Shown: positions 44,985 to 53,508, numbered from the stretch's first letter. The stretch is 64,000 nt of DNA from CAVXFS01 sp963761115 (GCA_963761115.1 CAVXFS010000003.1:62001-126000), one strand, 5' to 3'. The notes: generated from the letters alone by a model not told the origin. Translations and numbers: made by a program.

Positions 44985-45110
44985 TTCCCTCCCCCAAGGG
45001 GGAGGGTTAGGGTGGGGGTGGGCGGTGGAAAAAGTGGACATCCCAAACTCACCACCTGGCGCAACGCTTCCACCCCCATCCTAGCCTTCCCCCTCAAAGG
45101 GGGAAGGAAC
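44985..45110. repeat. Composite GC-rich repeat
   Basis: TTCCCTCCCCCAAGGGGGAG then GGTTAGGGTGGGGGTGGGCG, a spacer with CACCACCTGGCGCAACGCTT, then CCACCCCCATCCTAG and a CCTTCCCCCTC-N3-GGGGGAAGG hairpin. Lies between the exporter and the FemAB-like gene. Same orientation as the copies at 41766 and 46951. Confidence 0.85.
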
Positions 45111-45136
45111 TGTGTGGCGCTATCGCGCCACCAACA

Positions 45137-46264
45137 TCAACCCTGCTTGAACGGGCTCCTCTCCTTCAACTCGTCCACATATCCTTCGATCGCTTCGGTC
45201 TCCTGCTGCAGGTAGTTCTCCACCGCACGCGCGAACTGTGGATGCGCGAGCCAGTGTGCTGAATGAGTGGTCACCGGCAGGAAGCCGCGCGCCAGTTTAT
45301 GCTCGCCCTGCGCGCCGCCCTCGAACGTCTTCAGCCTGCGCGCGATGCAGAATTCGATCGCCTGGTAATAGCAGGCCTCGAAATGCAGGCCGGAATGGAA
45401 TTCGAACGCGCCCCAGGAACGCCCATACAACACCTCCGGGGTCATGATGTTCAGCGCGCTGGCGATCATCCGGCCTTCGCGCGATGCGATCACCAGCAAG
45501 GTGTTCTGCTTCATCGTGGCGCCGATGCGCTGGAAGAAATCCGCATTCAGCGCGGGCGGCGAATGGTGCATTTGCCGGGTATGCGCATAGCACTCGGCAA
45601 AGAACGCCCATTGCTCTACGCTCGCCTGCTCGCCGGTGACGCATTTCAACTCGACCCCCGACTCCCTCACCTTGCGCCGTTCCTGCTTGATGCGCTTGCG
45701 CTTGTCGCGGCTCAGCGCGGCGAGGAAATCGTCGAAGTCGCGATAGCCCGGATTGTGCCAGTGGAACTGCACATCCTGGCGCATCAGCATCCCTTGCGCC
45801 TGCGCCTCGCGCCTGTCCGCCTCGTTCAGGAACAGGCAGTGCAGCGATGACATGCCGGTATCCCTGGTGAATTGCAACGCGCTGCTCAGCAACAACGCCC
45901 GCACTTCGTCCGATGTAGCCAGGAAACGGGGACCGGCCACCGGCGTGAACGGCACCGCGCACAGCAGCTTCGGGTAATAGTTCAGCCCATTGCGGTGATA
46001 GGCATCGGCCCAGGCAAAATCGAACACGTGCTCGCCATATGAATTCATTTTCAAATAGAGCGGCATCGCGCCCAGCAGGCTGCCGTCCTGCCACAGGGTC
46101 AGGAATTGCGCATGCCAGCCGAACTCGGCCGAGACGCAACCGCTTTCCTGCAACGCAAACAGATAGGCATGGGAAAGGAAGGGATCGCCCGCGGCCAGCG
46201 CGTCCCACTCCGCCGCGGGAATGTCCGCCAGGTTCTCGATGATTTTCAGTGCAGGCGTGTTCAT
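45137..46264 (-). CDS. FemAB-like (DUF482) GNAT-superfamily protein
   Basis: 375 residues, no membrane segment. Seen: an N-terminal DPFLSHAYLFALQESG stretch, GAMPLYLKMNSYGEHVFDFAWADAYHRNG, RDKRKRIKQERRKVRE and the C-terminal YGRSWGAFEFHSGLHFEACYYQAIEFCI, all typical of the PF04339 peptidogalycan biosynthesis group. The fold relates to FemABX aminoacyltransferases. Activity in Gram-negatives is not established. Divergent from the DUF938 gene by 71 bases. Confidence 0.88.
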   Translation of the reverse strand: MNTPALKIIENLADIPAAEWDALAAGDPFLSHAYLFALQESGCVSAEFGWHAQFLTLWQDGSLLGAMPLYLKMNSYGEHVFDFAWADAYHRNGLNYYPKLLCAVPFTPVAGPRFLATSDEVRALLLSSALQFTRDTGMSSLHCLFLNEADRREAQAQGMLMRQDVQFHWHNPGYRDFDDFLAALSRDKRKRIKQERRKVRESGVELKCVTGEQASVEQWAFFAECYAHTRQMHHSPPALNADFFQRIGATMKQNTLLVIASREGRMIASALNIMTPEVLYGRSWGAFEFHSGLHFEACYYQAIEFCIARRLKTFEGGAQGEHKLARGFLPVTTHSAHWLAHPQFARAVENYLQQETEAIEGYVDELKERSPFKQG

Positions 46265-46335
46265 GTGATTCCAACCGGTATCGGCATATTCTATCTGCTT
46301 GTTAGAATGCTTCCACTAAATCCTGAAACATCCCG

Positions 46336-46929
46336 ATGAAACCCTACGCCGAATCCTGCGAAAAGAACAAGGAGCCGATCCTTGCCGTATTGAAACAAGT
46401 CTTCGCCGAGCGCACGCGGGTGCTGGAGATCGCCAGCGGCACCGGCCAGCACGCGGTGTACTTCGCGCGCGAGATGCCGCACCTGAGCTGGCAGCCCAGC
46501 GAGCAGGCGCAGCATGTTGCCGGTATCCAGGCGTGGCTGGATGAGGCGCAATTGCCCAACGTGCTGCCGCCGCTGGCGTTGAACGTGGACGACGCGCACT
46601 GGCCGGTCGCTGCAGTAGATGCGATCTTCAATGCCAACACCGTGCATATCATCTCGTGGCCACAGGTAGCGCAGCTGTTCGCACATATCGAGCGCGTCAT
46701 TGTGCCGGGCGGATGCGTGTGCTTGTATGGCCCGTACAACTACAACGGCGCATTCACCTCAGAAAGCAACGCGCGCTTCGATGGCTGGCTCAAGGCGCGC
46801 GACCCGAACAGCGGCGTGCGCGATTTCGAGGCGATGGTTGAACTGGCTGCATCTCATGGGCTGGACTTGCTGCAGGATGTCGAGATGCCATCCAACAACC
46901 GCATGCTGGTTTGGCGCGCGAAGGGTTAA
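46336..46929 (+). CDS. DUF938 SAM-dependent methyltransferase-like protein
   Basis: 197 residues. Seen: KPYAESCEKNKEPILAVL, the SAM-binding EIASGTGQHAVYFA near residue 31-44, FNANTVHIISWPQVAQLF, and a C-terminal MPSNNRMLVWRAKG. This is the DUF938 class I methyltransferase fold; substrate unknown. Its ATG has no strong ribosome-binding site. A composite GC-rich repeat follows directly. Confidence 0.88.
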   Translation: MKPYAESCEKNKEPILAVLKQVFAERTRVLEIASGTGQHAVYFAREMPHLSWQPSEQAQHVAGIQAWLDEAQLPNVLPPLALNVDDAHWPVAAVDAIFNANTVHIISWPQVAQLFAHIERVIVPGGCVCLYGPYNYNGAFTSESNARFDGWLKARDPNSGVRDFEAMVELAASHGLDLLQDVEMPSNNRMLVWRAKG

Positions 46930-47244
46930 ACAACCGGAATGGCTTCGTTCGGCCCCCTCGCTTCGCCCTCCCCCTTTGAGGGGGAGGGTTAGGGAGGGGG
47001 TGGGCGGTGAAGCAAGGTGGCTATCTCGATCGCACCACCAAGTGTAACGCTTCCACCCCCATCCTAGTTGCCCCCTCGCTTCGCTCTCCCCCTCTTACAG
47101 GGGGAAGGGACTTGTGAAACGTCCTGCAGCGTTTCTTATTAGTCACTTACCCATCAGCCGTTATAAAATACCCGATGCAGACCCAGCGGCTGGGCGAACC
47201 GCCCGGCGACAGGCCACCGTTATGAACCCATCAGGAAGGATCAC
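46930..47244. other. Intergenic region with the largest repeat copy
   Basis: 315 bases with no supported gene. About half is the composite repeat at 46951-47111. The rest leads to the malyl-CoA lyase gene, whose ATG 47245 has AAGGA about 8 bases upstream. I see no clear promoter core. Confidence 0.5.
46951..47111. repeat. Composite GC-rich repeat, longest copy
   Basis: GGCCCCCTCGCTTCGCCCTC then CCCCTTTGAGGGGGAGGGTT, AGGGAGGGGGTGGGCGGTG, a spacer with CACCACCAAGTGTAACGCTT, CCACCCCCATCCTAGTTGCC and CCTCGCTTCGCTCTCCCCC ending with AGGGGGAAGGGAC. The two halves are inverted relative to each other and each can fold alone. Same orientation as the copies at 41766 and 44985. Confidence 0.85.
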
Positions 47245-48192
47245 ATGAGCCACACCCTATACCAGGCATCCGTGCAACGCATCCAGCGCTGCGAACTGGC
47301 CGTCCCCGGCTCCAATCCGGGCATGTTCGAAAAAGCGCTGAACAGCGGAGCGGACTTCGTTTTTCTCGACCTGGAAGACGCGGTCGCGCCGGACGACAAG
47401 ATCCAGGCACGCAAGAACGTCATCCAGGCGATCAACGACCTGGACTGGAAGGCTCACGGCATCACGTTGTCGGTGCGTATCAACGGACTGGACACACAAT
47501 ACATGGTGCGCGACGTGGTCGACCTGGTCGAACAGGCTGGCCACAAGATCGACACGCTGCTGGTGCCCAAGGTCGGCGTGCATGCGGACGTGTACATGGT
47601 CGAGGCGATGCTGAGCCAGTTGGAGACACAACAGGGTTTGAAAAACAAGATCGGCATCGAGGCGTTGATCGAGACTGCGCTGGGCATGGCCAATGTCGAG
47701 GACATCGCACGCCATGGTGCTGCCGGCCGTCTCGAGGCCTTGCACTTCGGCGTGGCCGACTATGCGGCCAGCAACCGTGCACGCACCATCAACATCGGCG
47801 GGCTCAACCCGGATTATCCGGGCGACCAGTGGCACTTCGCCATCAGCCGCATGACCGTCGCCTGCCGCGCCTACGGTCTGCGCCCGATCGACGGACCGTT
47901 CGGCGACATCAAGGACCCGGATGGTTTCATGCTGGCTGCAAGACGTGCTGCCGCTTTGGGGATCGAAGGCAAATGGGCGATCCATCCGTCACAGGTCGCG
48001 CTCGCCAACGAGGTGTTCACCCCGCCTGCTGCGGAAGTGGACAAGGCACAGCGTATCCTCGCTGCGCTTAAGGAAGCGGCGGCGCAGGGCAAGGGCGCTG
48101 CTTCGCTGGACGGGCGCATGATCGATGCGGCTTCGGCGCGCATGGCCAGCAATGTGGTCAAGGCAGCGGAAGCGATCGCGGCGAAGAGATAA
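47245..48192 (+). CDS. mcl: Malyl-CoA / beta-methylmalyl-CoA lyase (HpcH/HpaI-CitE family)
   Basis: 315 residues. Cleaves malyl-CoA to glyoxylate and acetyl-CoA, or the reverse. Seen: ELAVPGSNPGMFEKAL, the metal/CoA segment FLDLEDAVAPDDK near 50, LVPKVGVHADV, a GIEALIETALGM block with the catalytic Glu, and a GKWAIHPSQVALANEVF end. It is followed by mtkA and mtkB, the serine-cycle malate thiokinase, which supports Mcl rather than a citrate lyase beta subunit. Start ATG 47245. Confidence 0.9.
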   Translation: MSHTLYQASVQRIQRCELAVPGSNPGMFEKALNSGADFVFLDLEDAVAPDDKIQARKNVIQAINDLDWKAHGITLSVRINGLDTQYMVRDVVDLVEQAGHKIDTLLVPKVGVHADVYMVEAMLSQLETQQGLKNKIGIEALIETALGMANVEDIARHGAAGRLEALHFGVADYAASNRARTINIGGLNPDYPGDQWHFAISRMTVACRAYGLRPIDGPFGDIKDPDGFMLAARRAAALGIEGKWAIHPSQVALANEVFTPPAAEVDKAQRILAALKEAAAQGKGAASLDGRMIDAASARMASNVVKAAEAIAAKR

Positions 48193-48240
48193 TCCAGGTA
48201 ATCCGGTTGGCATTATTCAAAATAATAAAGGGGGAGCGGT

Positions 48241-49428
48241 TTGGACATCCATGAATACCAGGCGAAGGAGATCCTCGCGGAATATGGCGTCAGGATCACG
48301 GAAGGCGGCATCGCGCACAGCCCGGAAGAGGCGGTGCAGCGCGCCAGGGAGATAGGCGGTTCGGTGTGGGTGGTGAAAGCCCAGATCCATTCCGGCGCGC
48401 GCGGCAAGGCAGGCGGCATCAAGGTGTGCCGGTCGCATGAAGCGGTCATGGCTGCGGCAGAGGACCTGCTCGGCAAGACGCTGGTCACGCACCAGACCGG
48501 TCCGGCCGGCAAGGTCTGTTCCAGGGTGTATGTCGAGGCGGCGACCGATATCGCCCGGGAATTGTATTTCTGCATCCTGGTCGACCGTAGCGCCGAACGC
48601 ATCGTCATGGTCGGCTGCGCCGAGGGCGGGATGGAGATCGAGGACATGGTCGAGAACAATCCGGACGTGATCAAGCGCATCTATATCGAACCCGCTGTCG
48701 GCCTGCAGGATTTCCAGGCACGCAAGATGGCGTTCGCGCTGGGTATCGACAATTCGCAGCTGAACCACGCGATCAAGACCATCAAGGGTTGCTACAACGC
48801 CTTGCGCGAACTCGACGCGAACATGGTGGAGATCAATCCGCTGGTCATCACCCGTCACGGCGAATTGGTCGCGATCGACGCGAAGATGAACTTCGATCCC
48901 AACGCCCTGTTCCGCCGCCACAGGATTTTCGAGCTGCGCGACCATAGCCAGATCGACCCGCGCGAAGTGGCGGCCGCGGATCACGACCTGAACTACATCG
49001 GGCTGGACGGCGACATCGGCTGCATGATCAACGGTGCGGGACTGGCGATGGCCACGATGGACATGATCAAGCTGGCCGGCGGCGAGCCTGCCAACTTCCT
49101 CGACGTCGGCGGCGGCGCTTCCGCCGAACGCACCGAAAAAGCTTTTCGCCTGGTACTGGCAGACGACAACGTCAAGGCGATGCTGGTCAACATCTTCGCC
49201 GGCATCAATCGCTGCGACTGGATCGCCGAGGGCGTGGTGCATGCGGCGCGCAACATCGACATGAAAGTGCCGCTGATCGTGCGGCTGTCCGGCACCAATG
49301 TCGAAGCCGGGCGCAAGATCATCGCCGACAGCGGCCTGCCGATCATCATGGCAGAGACACTGGCCGATGCAGCCGAAAAAGCAGTCAAGGCGCGTAATGA
49401 AGTAGTAGCAAGAGAAGGGAAAGCATAA
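48241..49428 (+). CDS. mtkA: Malate-CoA ligase (malate thiokinase) beta subunit, TTG start
   Basis: 395 residues. ATP-grasp plus CoA-ligase-domain subunit, with MtkB making malyl-CoA from malate, CoA and ATP. Seen: DIHEYQAKEILAEYGV, KAQIHSGARGKAGGIK, ELDANMVEINPLV, DGDIGCMINGAGLAMATMD, GGGASAERTEKAF and VNIFAGINRCDWIAEGVV. This is closer to MtkA than to SucC in the family blocks I can recall. Start TTG 48241, with GGGGGAG 4-5 bases upstream, agrees with the family N-terminus. The stop overlaps mtkB by one base. Confidence 0.9.
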   Translation: MDIHEYQAKEILAEYGVRITEGGIAHSPEEAVQRAREIGGSVWVVKAQIHSGARGKAGGIKVCRSHEAVMAAAEDLLGKTLVTHQTGPAGKVCSRVYVEAATDIARELYFCILVDRSAERIVMVGCAEGGMEIEDMVENNPDVIKRIYIEPAVGLQDFQARKMAFALGIDNSQLNHAIKTIKGCYNALRELDANMVEINPLVITRHGELVAIDAKMNFDPNALFRRHRIFELRDHSQIDPREVAAADHDLNYIGLDGDIGCMINGAGLAMATMDMIKLAGGEPANFLDVGGGASAERTEKAFRLVLADDNVKAMLVNIFAGINRCDWIAEGVVHAARNIDMKVPLIVRLSGTNVEAGRKIIADSGLPIIMAETLADAAEKAVKARNEVVAREGKA

Positions 49429-50315
49429 TGTCCATCCTGATCGACAAAACCACACGCATCATCGTGCAGGGCTTTACCGGCAAGATCGGCAGCTTCCATG
49501 CGCAGGACATGATCAACTACGGTTCCAGCGTCGTCGGCGGCATCACGCCAGGCAAAGGCGGGCAGAAGCACCTCGGCCTGCCGGTGTTCAACACCGTGAA
49601 ACAGGCGGTAGAGGAAATCGGCGCCGAAGCCAGCATCGTGTTCGTACCACCCGCTTTCGCTGCTGATTCCATCATGGAAGCTGCAGACGCCGGCATCCGC
49701 TACTGCGTGGCGATCACCGACGGCATTCCCACCCAGGACATGATGACGGTGAAGAATTTCCTGCGCCGCATGCCAAAAAAAGAACGCATGATGCTGACCG
49801 GCCCCAACTGCGCCGGCACCATCAGCCCGGGACAATCGCTGTTAGGCATCATGCCGGGACATATCTACCTGCGCGGCAATGTCGGTATCGTCGGTCGCTC
49901 CGGCACGCTGGGCTATGAAGCCGCCGACCAGATGAAGGCACTCGGCATCGGCATCTCCACCTCGGTTGGCATCGGCGGCGACCCGATCAACGGCAGCTCG
50001 CACCGCGATGTCCTGGAACGATTCGAGCAGGATAGCGAAACCAGGGTGGTACTGATGATCGGCGAGATCGGCGGGCAGCAGGAGATCGAAGCCGGGCGCT
50101 TTGCCAGGGAGAACATGAGCAAACCACTGGTCGCCTATATCGCCGGACTCACCGCGCCGCAAGGCCGCCGCATGGGTCACGCCGGCGCGATCATCTCATC
50201 CTCAGGTGAAAGCGCCGCAGAAAAAGTTGCCATGCTGCAGGAGTTGGGCGTCACCATCTGCCCGACCCCTTCCGCGATGGGCGAGACGGTGGCGAAGGTA
50301 TTGGCGAAGCTGTAG
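49428..50315 (+). CDS. mtkB: Malate-CoA ligase (malate thiokinase) alpha subunit
   Basis: 295 residues. Rossmann-like CoA-binding domain and a phospho-histidine domain. Seen: RIIVQGFTGKIGSFHAQ near residue 11, GGITPGKGGQKHLGLPVFN, the nucleotide/CoA block NVGIVGRSGTLGYEAADQM and the active His in MGHAGAIISS. It forms the ligase with MtkA. Overlaps it at 49428. No other serine-cycle genes are in the window. Confidence 0.9.
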   Translation: MSILIDKTTRIIVQGFTGKIGSFHAQDMINYGSSVVGGITPGKGGQKHLGLPVFNTVKQAVEEIGAEASIVFVPPAFAADSIMEAADAGIRYCVAITDGIPTQDMMTVKNFLRRMPKKERMMLTGPNCAGTISPGQSLLGIMPGHIYLRGNVGIVGRSGTLGYEAADQMKALGIGISTSVGIGGDPINGSSHRDVLERFEQDSETRVVLMIGEIGGQQEIEAGRFARENMSKPLVAYIAGLTAPQGRRMGHAGAIISSSGESAAEKVAMLQELGVTICPTPSAMGETVAKVLAKL

Positions 50316-50355
50316 TTGCCCTTATCGAGCAAAGCGGCAGGGTAATACGTTTCCT

Positions 50356-50583
50356 TCAACCCCTGGACCGCTTGCCCCATTTAAAAAAGCGCCGGGGAGC
50401 GCGAGGTGGAGCTGGCTCAACCGGCACAGTCAATCGCGGCGGATTACTAGCGCTGCCATCAGGCCGCGTTTCCCCTTGCACAAGAACGCCTGCGCAGATC
50501 CGCTGATCCTCGACCACTGCAGGATTCTGCTCCAGGTACTGATTGATGAAATTCGTGAAATCTGAAACATAACCCTTGGCCAT
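50356..50583 (-). CDS. DUF3460-like small protein
   Basis: 75 residues. Seen: MAKGYVSDFTNFINQYLEQN near the start, matching the YxSxFTxFxxxxxxxxP pattern of DUF3460, then a low-complexity Pro/Arg-rich tail. The family is small, betaproteobacterial and of unknown role; this one has a longer tail than usual. Start ATG 50583 with GGAGG 6 bases upstream. Convergent with mtkB. Confidence 0.55.
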   Translation of the reverse strand: MAKGYVSDFTNFINQYLEQNPAVVEDQRICAGVLVQGETRPDGSASNPPRLTVPVEPAPPRAPRRFFKWGKRSRG

Positions 50584-50676
50584 CATGGACCTCCATAATC
50601 CGGGCGAATACAACACACCGGAAAGTACTGTTACTTTCTTGTACCCGCAAGGGGAAGTTTCCGCTGCCCGTTGATG

Positions 50677-51108
50677 CTACTTTTTAGCGGGAGCTTTTGT
50701 CTTACTCATCAAATTTTTGCACGCGGGAGACAATTTGGATTCATTCTGCTTGAGGCACATCACCAGTCTTCCTTCACCCGGTTTTACGCCCTTGCAGAGA
50801 CTTGTCACATCAGTATTGCAGGCGGCAACAAATTCCTCGGCCTTCGCTTTCATTTTCACGATTGCGCTATTTATCTTCGCCATATTGTCCTTGCAAGCGG
50901 GTGACAATTCATTTGTATGCCCATTGAGGCAATTCAAAATATTCCCGCCGCCCGGTTTCACCCCTTGACAAAGCTTGGCTACGTCATCGACGCAAGGGCC
51001 GGCTTTTTGTTGCGCCCAGGCACCTGTAGCCGCTGCCATAAGGATCGTTCCAGCAATCACAGCAACCCATTTCAATCGACACGCGGATAGCGAAGCCAGG
51101 ATGTTCAT
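50677..51108 (-). CDS. Secreted cysteine-rich-repeat protein (PF00839-type)
   Basis: 143 residues. Seen: a signal peptide ending AWAQQKAG near residue 33, then two cysteine-rich blocks with the pattern C-x4-5-D-x-LC-x-GVKPG-x-G-x-CL, each with four Cys. This is the Golgi-apparatus-protein-1-like Cys-rich repeat, seen in many exported bacterial proteins of unknown function. Start ATG 51108 with AGGAG 8 bases upstream. Divergent from the nifQ-like gene. Confidence 0.8.
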   Translation of the reverse strand: MNILASLSACRLKWVAVIAGTILMAAATGAWAQQKAGPCVDDVAKLCQGVKPGGGNILNCLNGHTNELSPACKDNMAKINSAIVKMKAKAEEFVAACNTDVTSLCKGVKPGEGRLVMCLKQNESKLSPACKNLMSKTKAPAKK

Positions 51109-51266
51109 GTGCATTACTCCTTTCTCGGTTATTAAAAGATCCAGCGGAAAATTTCGAATGATACAGCATCAATCTTACCGAATGATCCGATCATGTTGCT
51201 TGCCGGAGAACGATGAAGTCGATTTGCTCCAGTCTTGTATTCTCAAGCAGCACCCGTCTTCTCCCT

Positions 51267-51283
51267 TGCACCATTGCTGTGCC
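51267..51283. promoter_or_regulatory. NtrC-type enhancer box upstream of nifQ
   Basis: TGCACCATTGCTGTGCC, an exact GCAC-N7-GTGC. Centre about 142 bases upstream of the predicted start, within the usual enhancer range. Confidence 0.7.
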
Positions 51284-51391
51284 GAATATCACCCCTGCAG
51301 CGCAATTGAGAGGCATGCGGTACCGGAAAGATTTCTCCGCCGCTCAAGCCATCACGCATACAAACAATCAGTTAATGATTTCCTCTGGATT

Positions 51392-51408
51392 TGGCACGGT
51401 GCTTGCAT
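51392..51408 (+). promoter_or_regulatory. Sigma-54 (-24/-12) promoter of the nifQ-like gene
   Basis: TGGCACGGTGCTTGCAT, a near-perfect match to TGGCAC-N5-TTGCA with GG-N10-GC spacing. The predicted start is near 51417. Confidence 0.9.
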
Positions 51409-51441
51409 AGTACACAGTACAACACGATGGAAAGGTATATT

Positions 51442-52128
51442 GTGGACAAACTCAGTGTCAAGTTACAGGAAATGTTCAACCAGATCGGTATCGCCGCGCT
51501 GCATCCGATCAACGGCATAGCGAACATCATGCACGGCCCCGCGTCTGCGAAGCCCGTTATCCAGCAGAAAAAAATCTCGCACGCCGGCACCGTTGCGAAC
51601 CGCCGCCCCGCATACGACACCGACAACATCGCCGTCTGGAACCTGCTCAGCGATTCCTCCAAAAATGACCTGCTGACCGATGCCTATGCCTGGGTGATCG
51701 CGACCCACTGCAACCCGAACTCCAGGACTTTCGTGCCCGCACTCGGGCTGGACCCGGCAGCATTCACCGACCTGCTCGCCGGGCGCTTCCCGCACTTCGT
51801 CCCGCCGCTGCGCTGGCTGGCAGCGCAAGACAAGCCTGCCAGCAAGAGCAACACCATGAATGAATTCCCCGGCCTGCTGCAACTGCTGCTGGACCATTGC
51901 GCCTCCGCTGACGAGCATCACCGCAATGTCGCCCATCTCATTGCCACCGCCTGCATGGGCGACGGCCTGCTCTGGCACGATCTCGGCCTGCCCGGCCGCG
52001 AGGCACTGTCAGAGATGTTCTGCTGGCATTTCCCGACCCTGGCCGAGAAAAACACCGGCGATGTGCAATTGAAGACCTTCTTCTACCAGCAGCTGTGCGA
52101 ACGCGAGGGGATCACGGCCTGCGTGTGA
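51442..52128 (+). CDS. nifQ: NifQ-like protein lacking most of the C-terminal metal-cluster cysteines
   Basis: 228 residues from GTG 51442. NifQ delivers molybdenum for nitrogenase FeMo-cofactor. Seen: FVPALGLDPAAFTDLLAGRF, then LIATACMGDGLLWHDLGLP, CWHFPTLAEKNTGDV, and KTFFYQQLCEREGITACV, clear NifQ landmarks. Family members then continue with C-x4-C-x2-C-x5-C; here the protein ends two residues after... the first of these cysteines (Cys227), so three are missing. Start: a GTG with AAAGG 6 bases upstream and a 25-base leader from the sigma-54 start suits best; ATG 51427 is an alternative. It is monocistronic. Confidence 0.82.
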   Translation: MDKLSVKLQEMFNQIGIAALHPINGIANIMHGPASAKPVIQQKKISHAGTVANRRPAYDTDNIAVWNLLSDSSKNDLLTDAYAWVIATHCNPNSRTFVPALGLDPAAFTDLLAGRFPHFVPPLRWLAAQDKPASKSNTMNEFPGLLQLLLDHCASADEHHRNVAHLIATACMGDGLLWHDLGLPGREALSEMFCWHFPTLAEKNTGDVQLKTFFYQQLCEREGITACV

Positions 52129-52189
52129 TCGGGGGCATGGGGGTATTGCCCCAGTTGTCCTGGAGCGGAACCAGGATTACCGCCAAGCC

Positions 52190-52873
52190 CTACTCGGTTT
52201 CGATCGTCCCGTTGATCTGCACTGTCGCACGGCTGTCTCCGCCGGAGAACTCCGGCACGGGCATCGCCGATTTTGCCATGGCTGCGCTGCGCATCATCGC
52301 GACTGGGGGCCTTGGCTGCATACTGCCGTTATTGATCGCGAATCGTACGATCTTGTATGACTTTGCTCCCAGCGCAGCACGTATCGCATCGGCGCGTGCC
52401 TGGAAGGCCTTGATCGCCTCACCGATCAATTCGTTTTCGGTTTTCTCACGGGTATCGGGTGCGATGGCGAATTGCACACCCGTCAATTGCATGGTGGATT
52501 GCAACTGCATGATGAGTTCGCCGGCAGCCTTGAAGTCGCGGCTTTCCAGGTGGATCTCGCCTCGCCCGCGCCAGGATTCTATCTGGTTGCTCTTGCCGTA
52601 TACCGGATAGGTCTGCTGATCGCCGCTGCTGGTTTTCACCATGCTGAAGGCAGCCGCTTGCTTGAGCGCCTCATTCAACACCGTGTTGATCTGCTGCGCG
52701 ACACGGGCGGGCTGCTTGTCCTGGATTTCCACGCTCATGTTGGCCACCAGCAAGTCATTGGCAACTTCGCGCCCGGCTTCCACCTGAAACTCCACCCGGT
52801 TGTATGACTCGGTTTCCGCCCATACCGGGGAACTGCAACAAAGCAGGCTATACAGCAATACGATTCGTACCAT
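52190..52873 (-). CDS. SIMPL-domain (DUF541) periplasmic protein
   Basis: 227 residues. Seen: a signal peptide ending VWAETE near residue 20, then a SIMPL domain with VEAGREVANDLLVANMSVE, a DFKAAGELIMQLQ block, a long helix (ENELIGEAIKAFQARADAIRAALG) and a strand region with a Pro-rich PRPPVAMMRSAAMAKSA. SIMPL-domain proteins are widespread, some in outer-membrane stress contexts; role here unknown. Start ATG 52873 with AGGAG 6 bases upstream. Convergent with nifQ. Confidence 0.85.
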   Translation of the reverse strand: MVRIVLLYSLLCCSSPVWAETESYNRVEFQVEAGREVANDLLVANMSVEIQDKQPARVAQQINTVLNEALKQAAAFSMVKTSSGDQQTYPVYGKSNQIESWRGRGEIHLESRDFKAAGELIMQLQSTMQLTGVQFAIAPDTREKTENELIGEAIKAFQARADAIRAALGAKSYKIVRFAINNGSMQPRPPVAMMRSAAMAKSAMPVPEFSGGDSRATVQINGTIETE

Positions 52874-53073
52874 GATCATCTCCTTTGGCTGAACACTTCA
52901 GCAACTCGCAGGTTGGGCTGAGGCACGAAGCCCAACACAATGGCGGCGGTAAATGTTGGGCTTCCGTTGCCAGCCCAACCTGCGGATGACCCGGAGAACG
53001 CTGCCGACCGTACCACGCCAAGTTGCGCCATCAGGGTCAGATTCCTGTGGTCCGGATTTGGTTTGCTCCACCT

Positions 53074-53508
53074 TTACTTGGCCAACTCGGCCCTGGCAAC
53101 GATCGCCCGATACAGTTTGAAGTCTGCCTGGTTGAATACCTGCAAGCCCTCCAGCGGTATCTGGGCTTGTTGCCCGGGCGCCAATCGTTTGGCGACCAGC
53201 AAGGGAACGGTTTGCCGGTCCGGCTGCCGGGTCTTTTCATCGAAGTGCACCACGACGACAAAGACATTGGCGAGTGCCACGCTGGTCGGGTTTTTTACCG
53301 CTGCAAACAAATACCCCATGTCGTCGGTGGTGAGTCCGGTTTGAACAAACCTGGCGGGATTGCTGGCGAGGTCATCTGCAGTCGGCACTGCCTTCGCTTC
53401 GGGAGCAGGCTGGGACCTGCCTTGTTCCGTTACCGGATCGGCAGCGTAAGCTGAAACTGAAAATATCACCGCAATCACGGAGAGCAAGCAAGCATGGGCT
53501 TTCAACAT
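53074..53508 (-). CDS. Secreted protein of unknown function
   Basis: 144 residues. Seen: a signal peptide ending SAYAAD near residue 23, a disordered stretch, and a C-terminal strand-rich region (DDMGYLFAAVKNPTSVALANVFVVVVHFD) ending in LYRAIVARAELAK. That C-terminal part resembles an accessory domain found at the end of some M48 peptidases, but I do not recognise a named family. Start ATG 53508 with AAGGA 8 bases upstream. Divergent from the cytochrome gene. Confidence 0.6.
   Translation of the reverse strand: MLKAHACLLSVIAVIFSVSAYAADPVTEQGRSQPAPEAKAVPTADDLASNPARFVQTGLTTDDMGYLFAAVKNPTSVALANVFVVVVHFDEKTRQPDRQTVPLLVAKRLAPGQQAQIPLEGLQVFNQADFKLYRAIVARAELAK

Larger units (their letters stand above)
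51109..51426. other. Intergenic region upstream of the nifQ-like gene
   Basis: 318 bases without a supported gene. It holds an NtrC-type box (51267-51283) and a sigma-54 promoter (51392-51408), each listed separately. A TGT-N10-ACC near-match to a NifA site lies at 51278-51293. No NifA-type TGT-N10-ACA is exact. Confidence 0.5.

Noticed and set aside
52128..52190. A hidden continuation of NifQ in another frame
   Set aside because: Reading the other two frames past the stop gives no C-x4-C-x2-C pattern.
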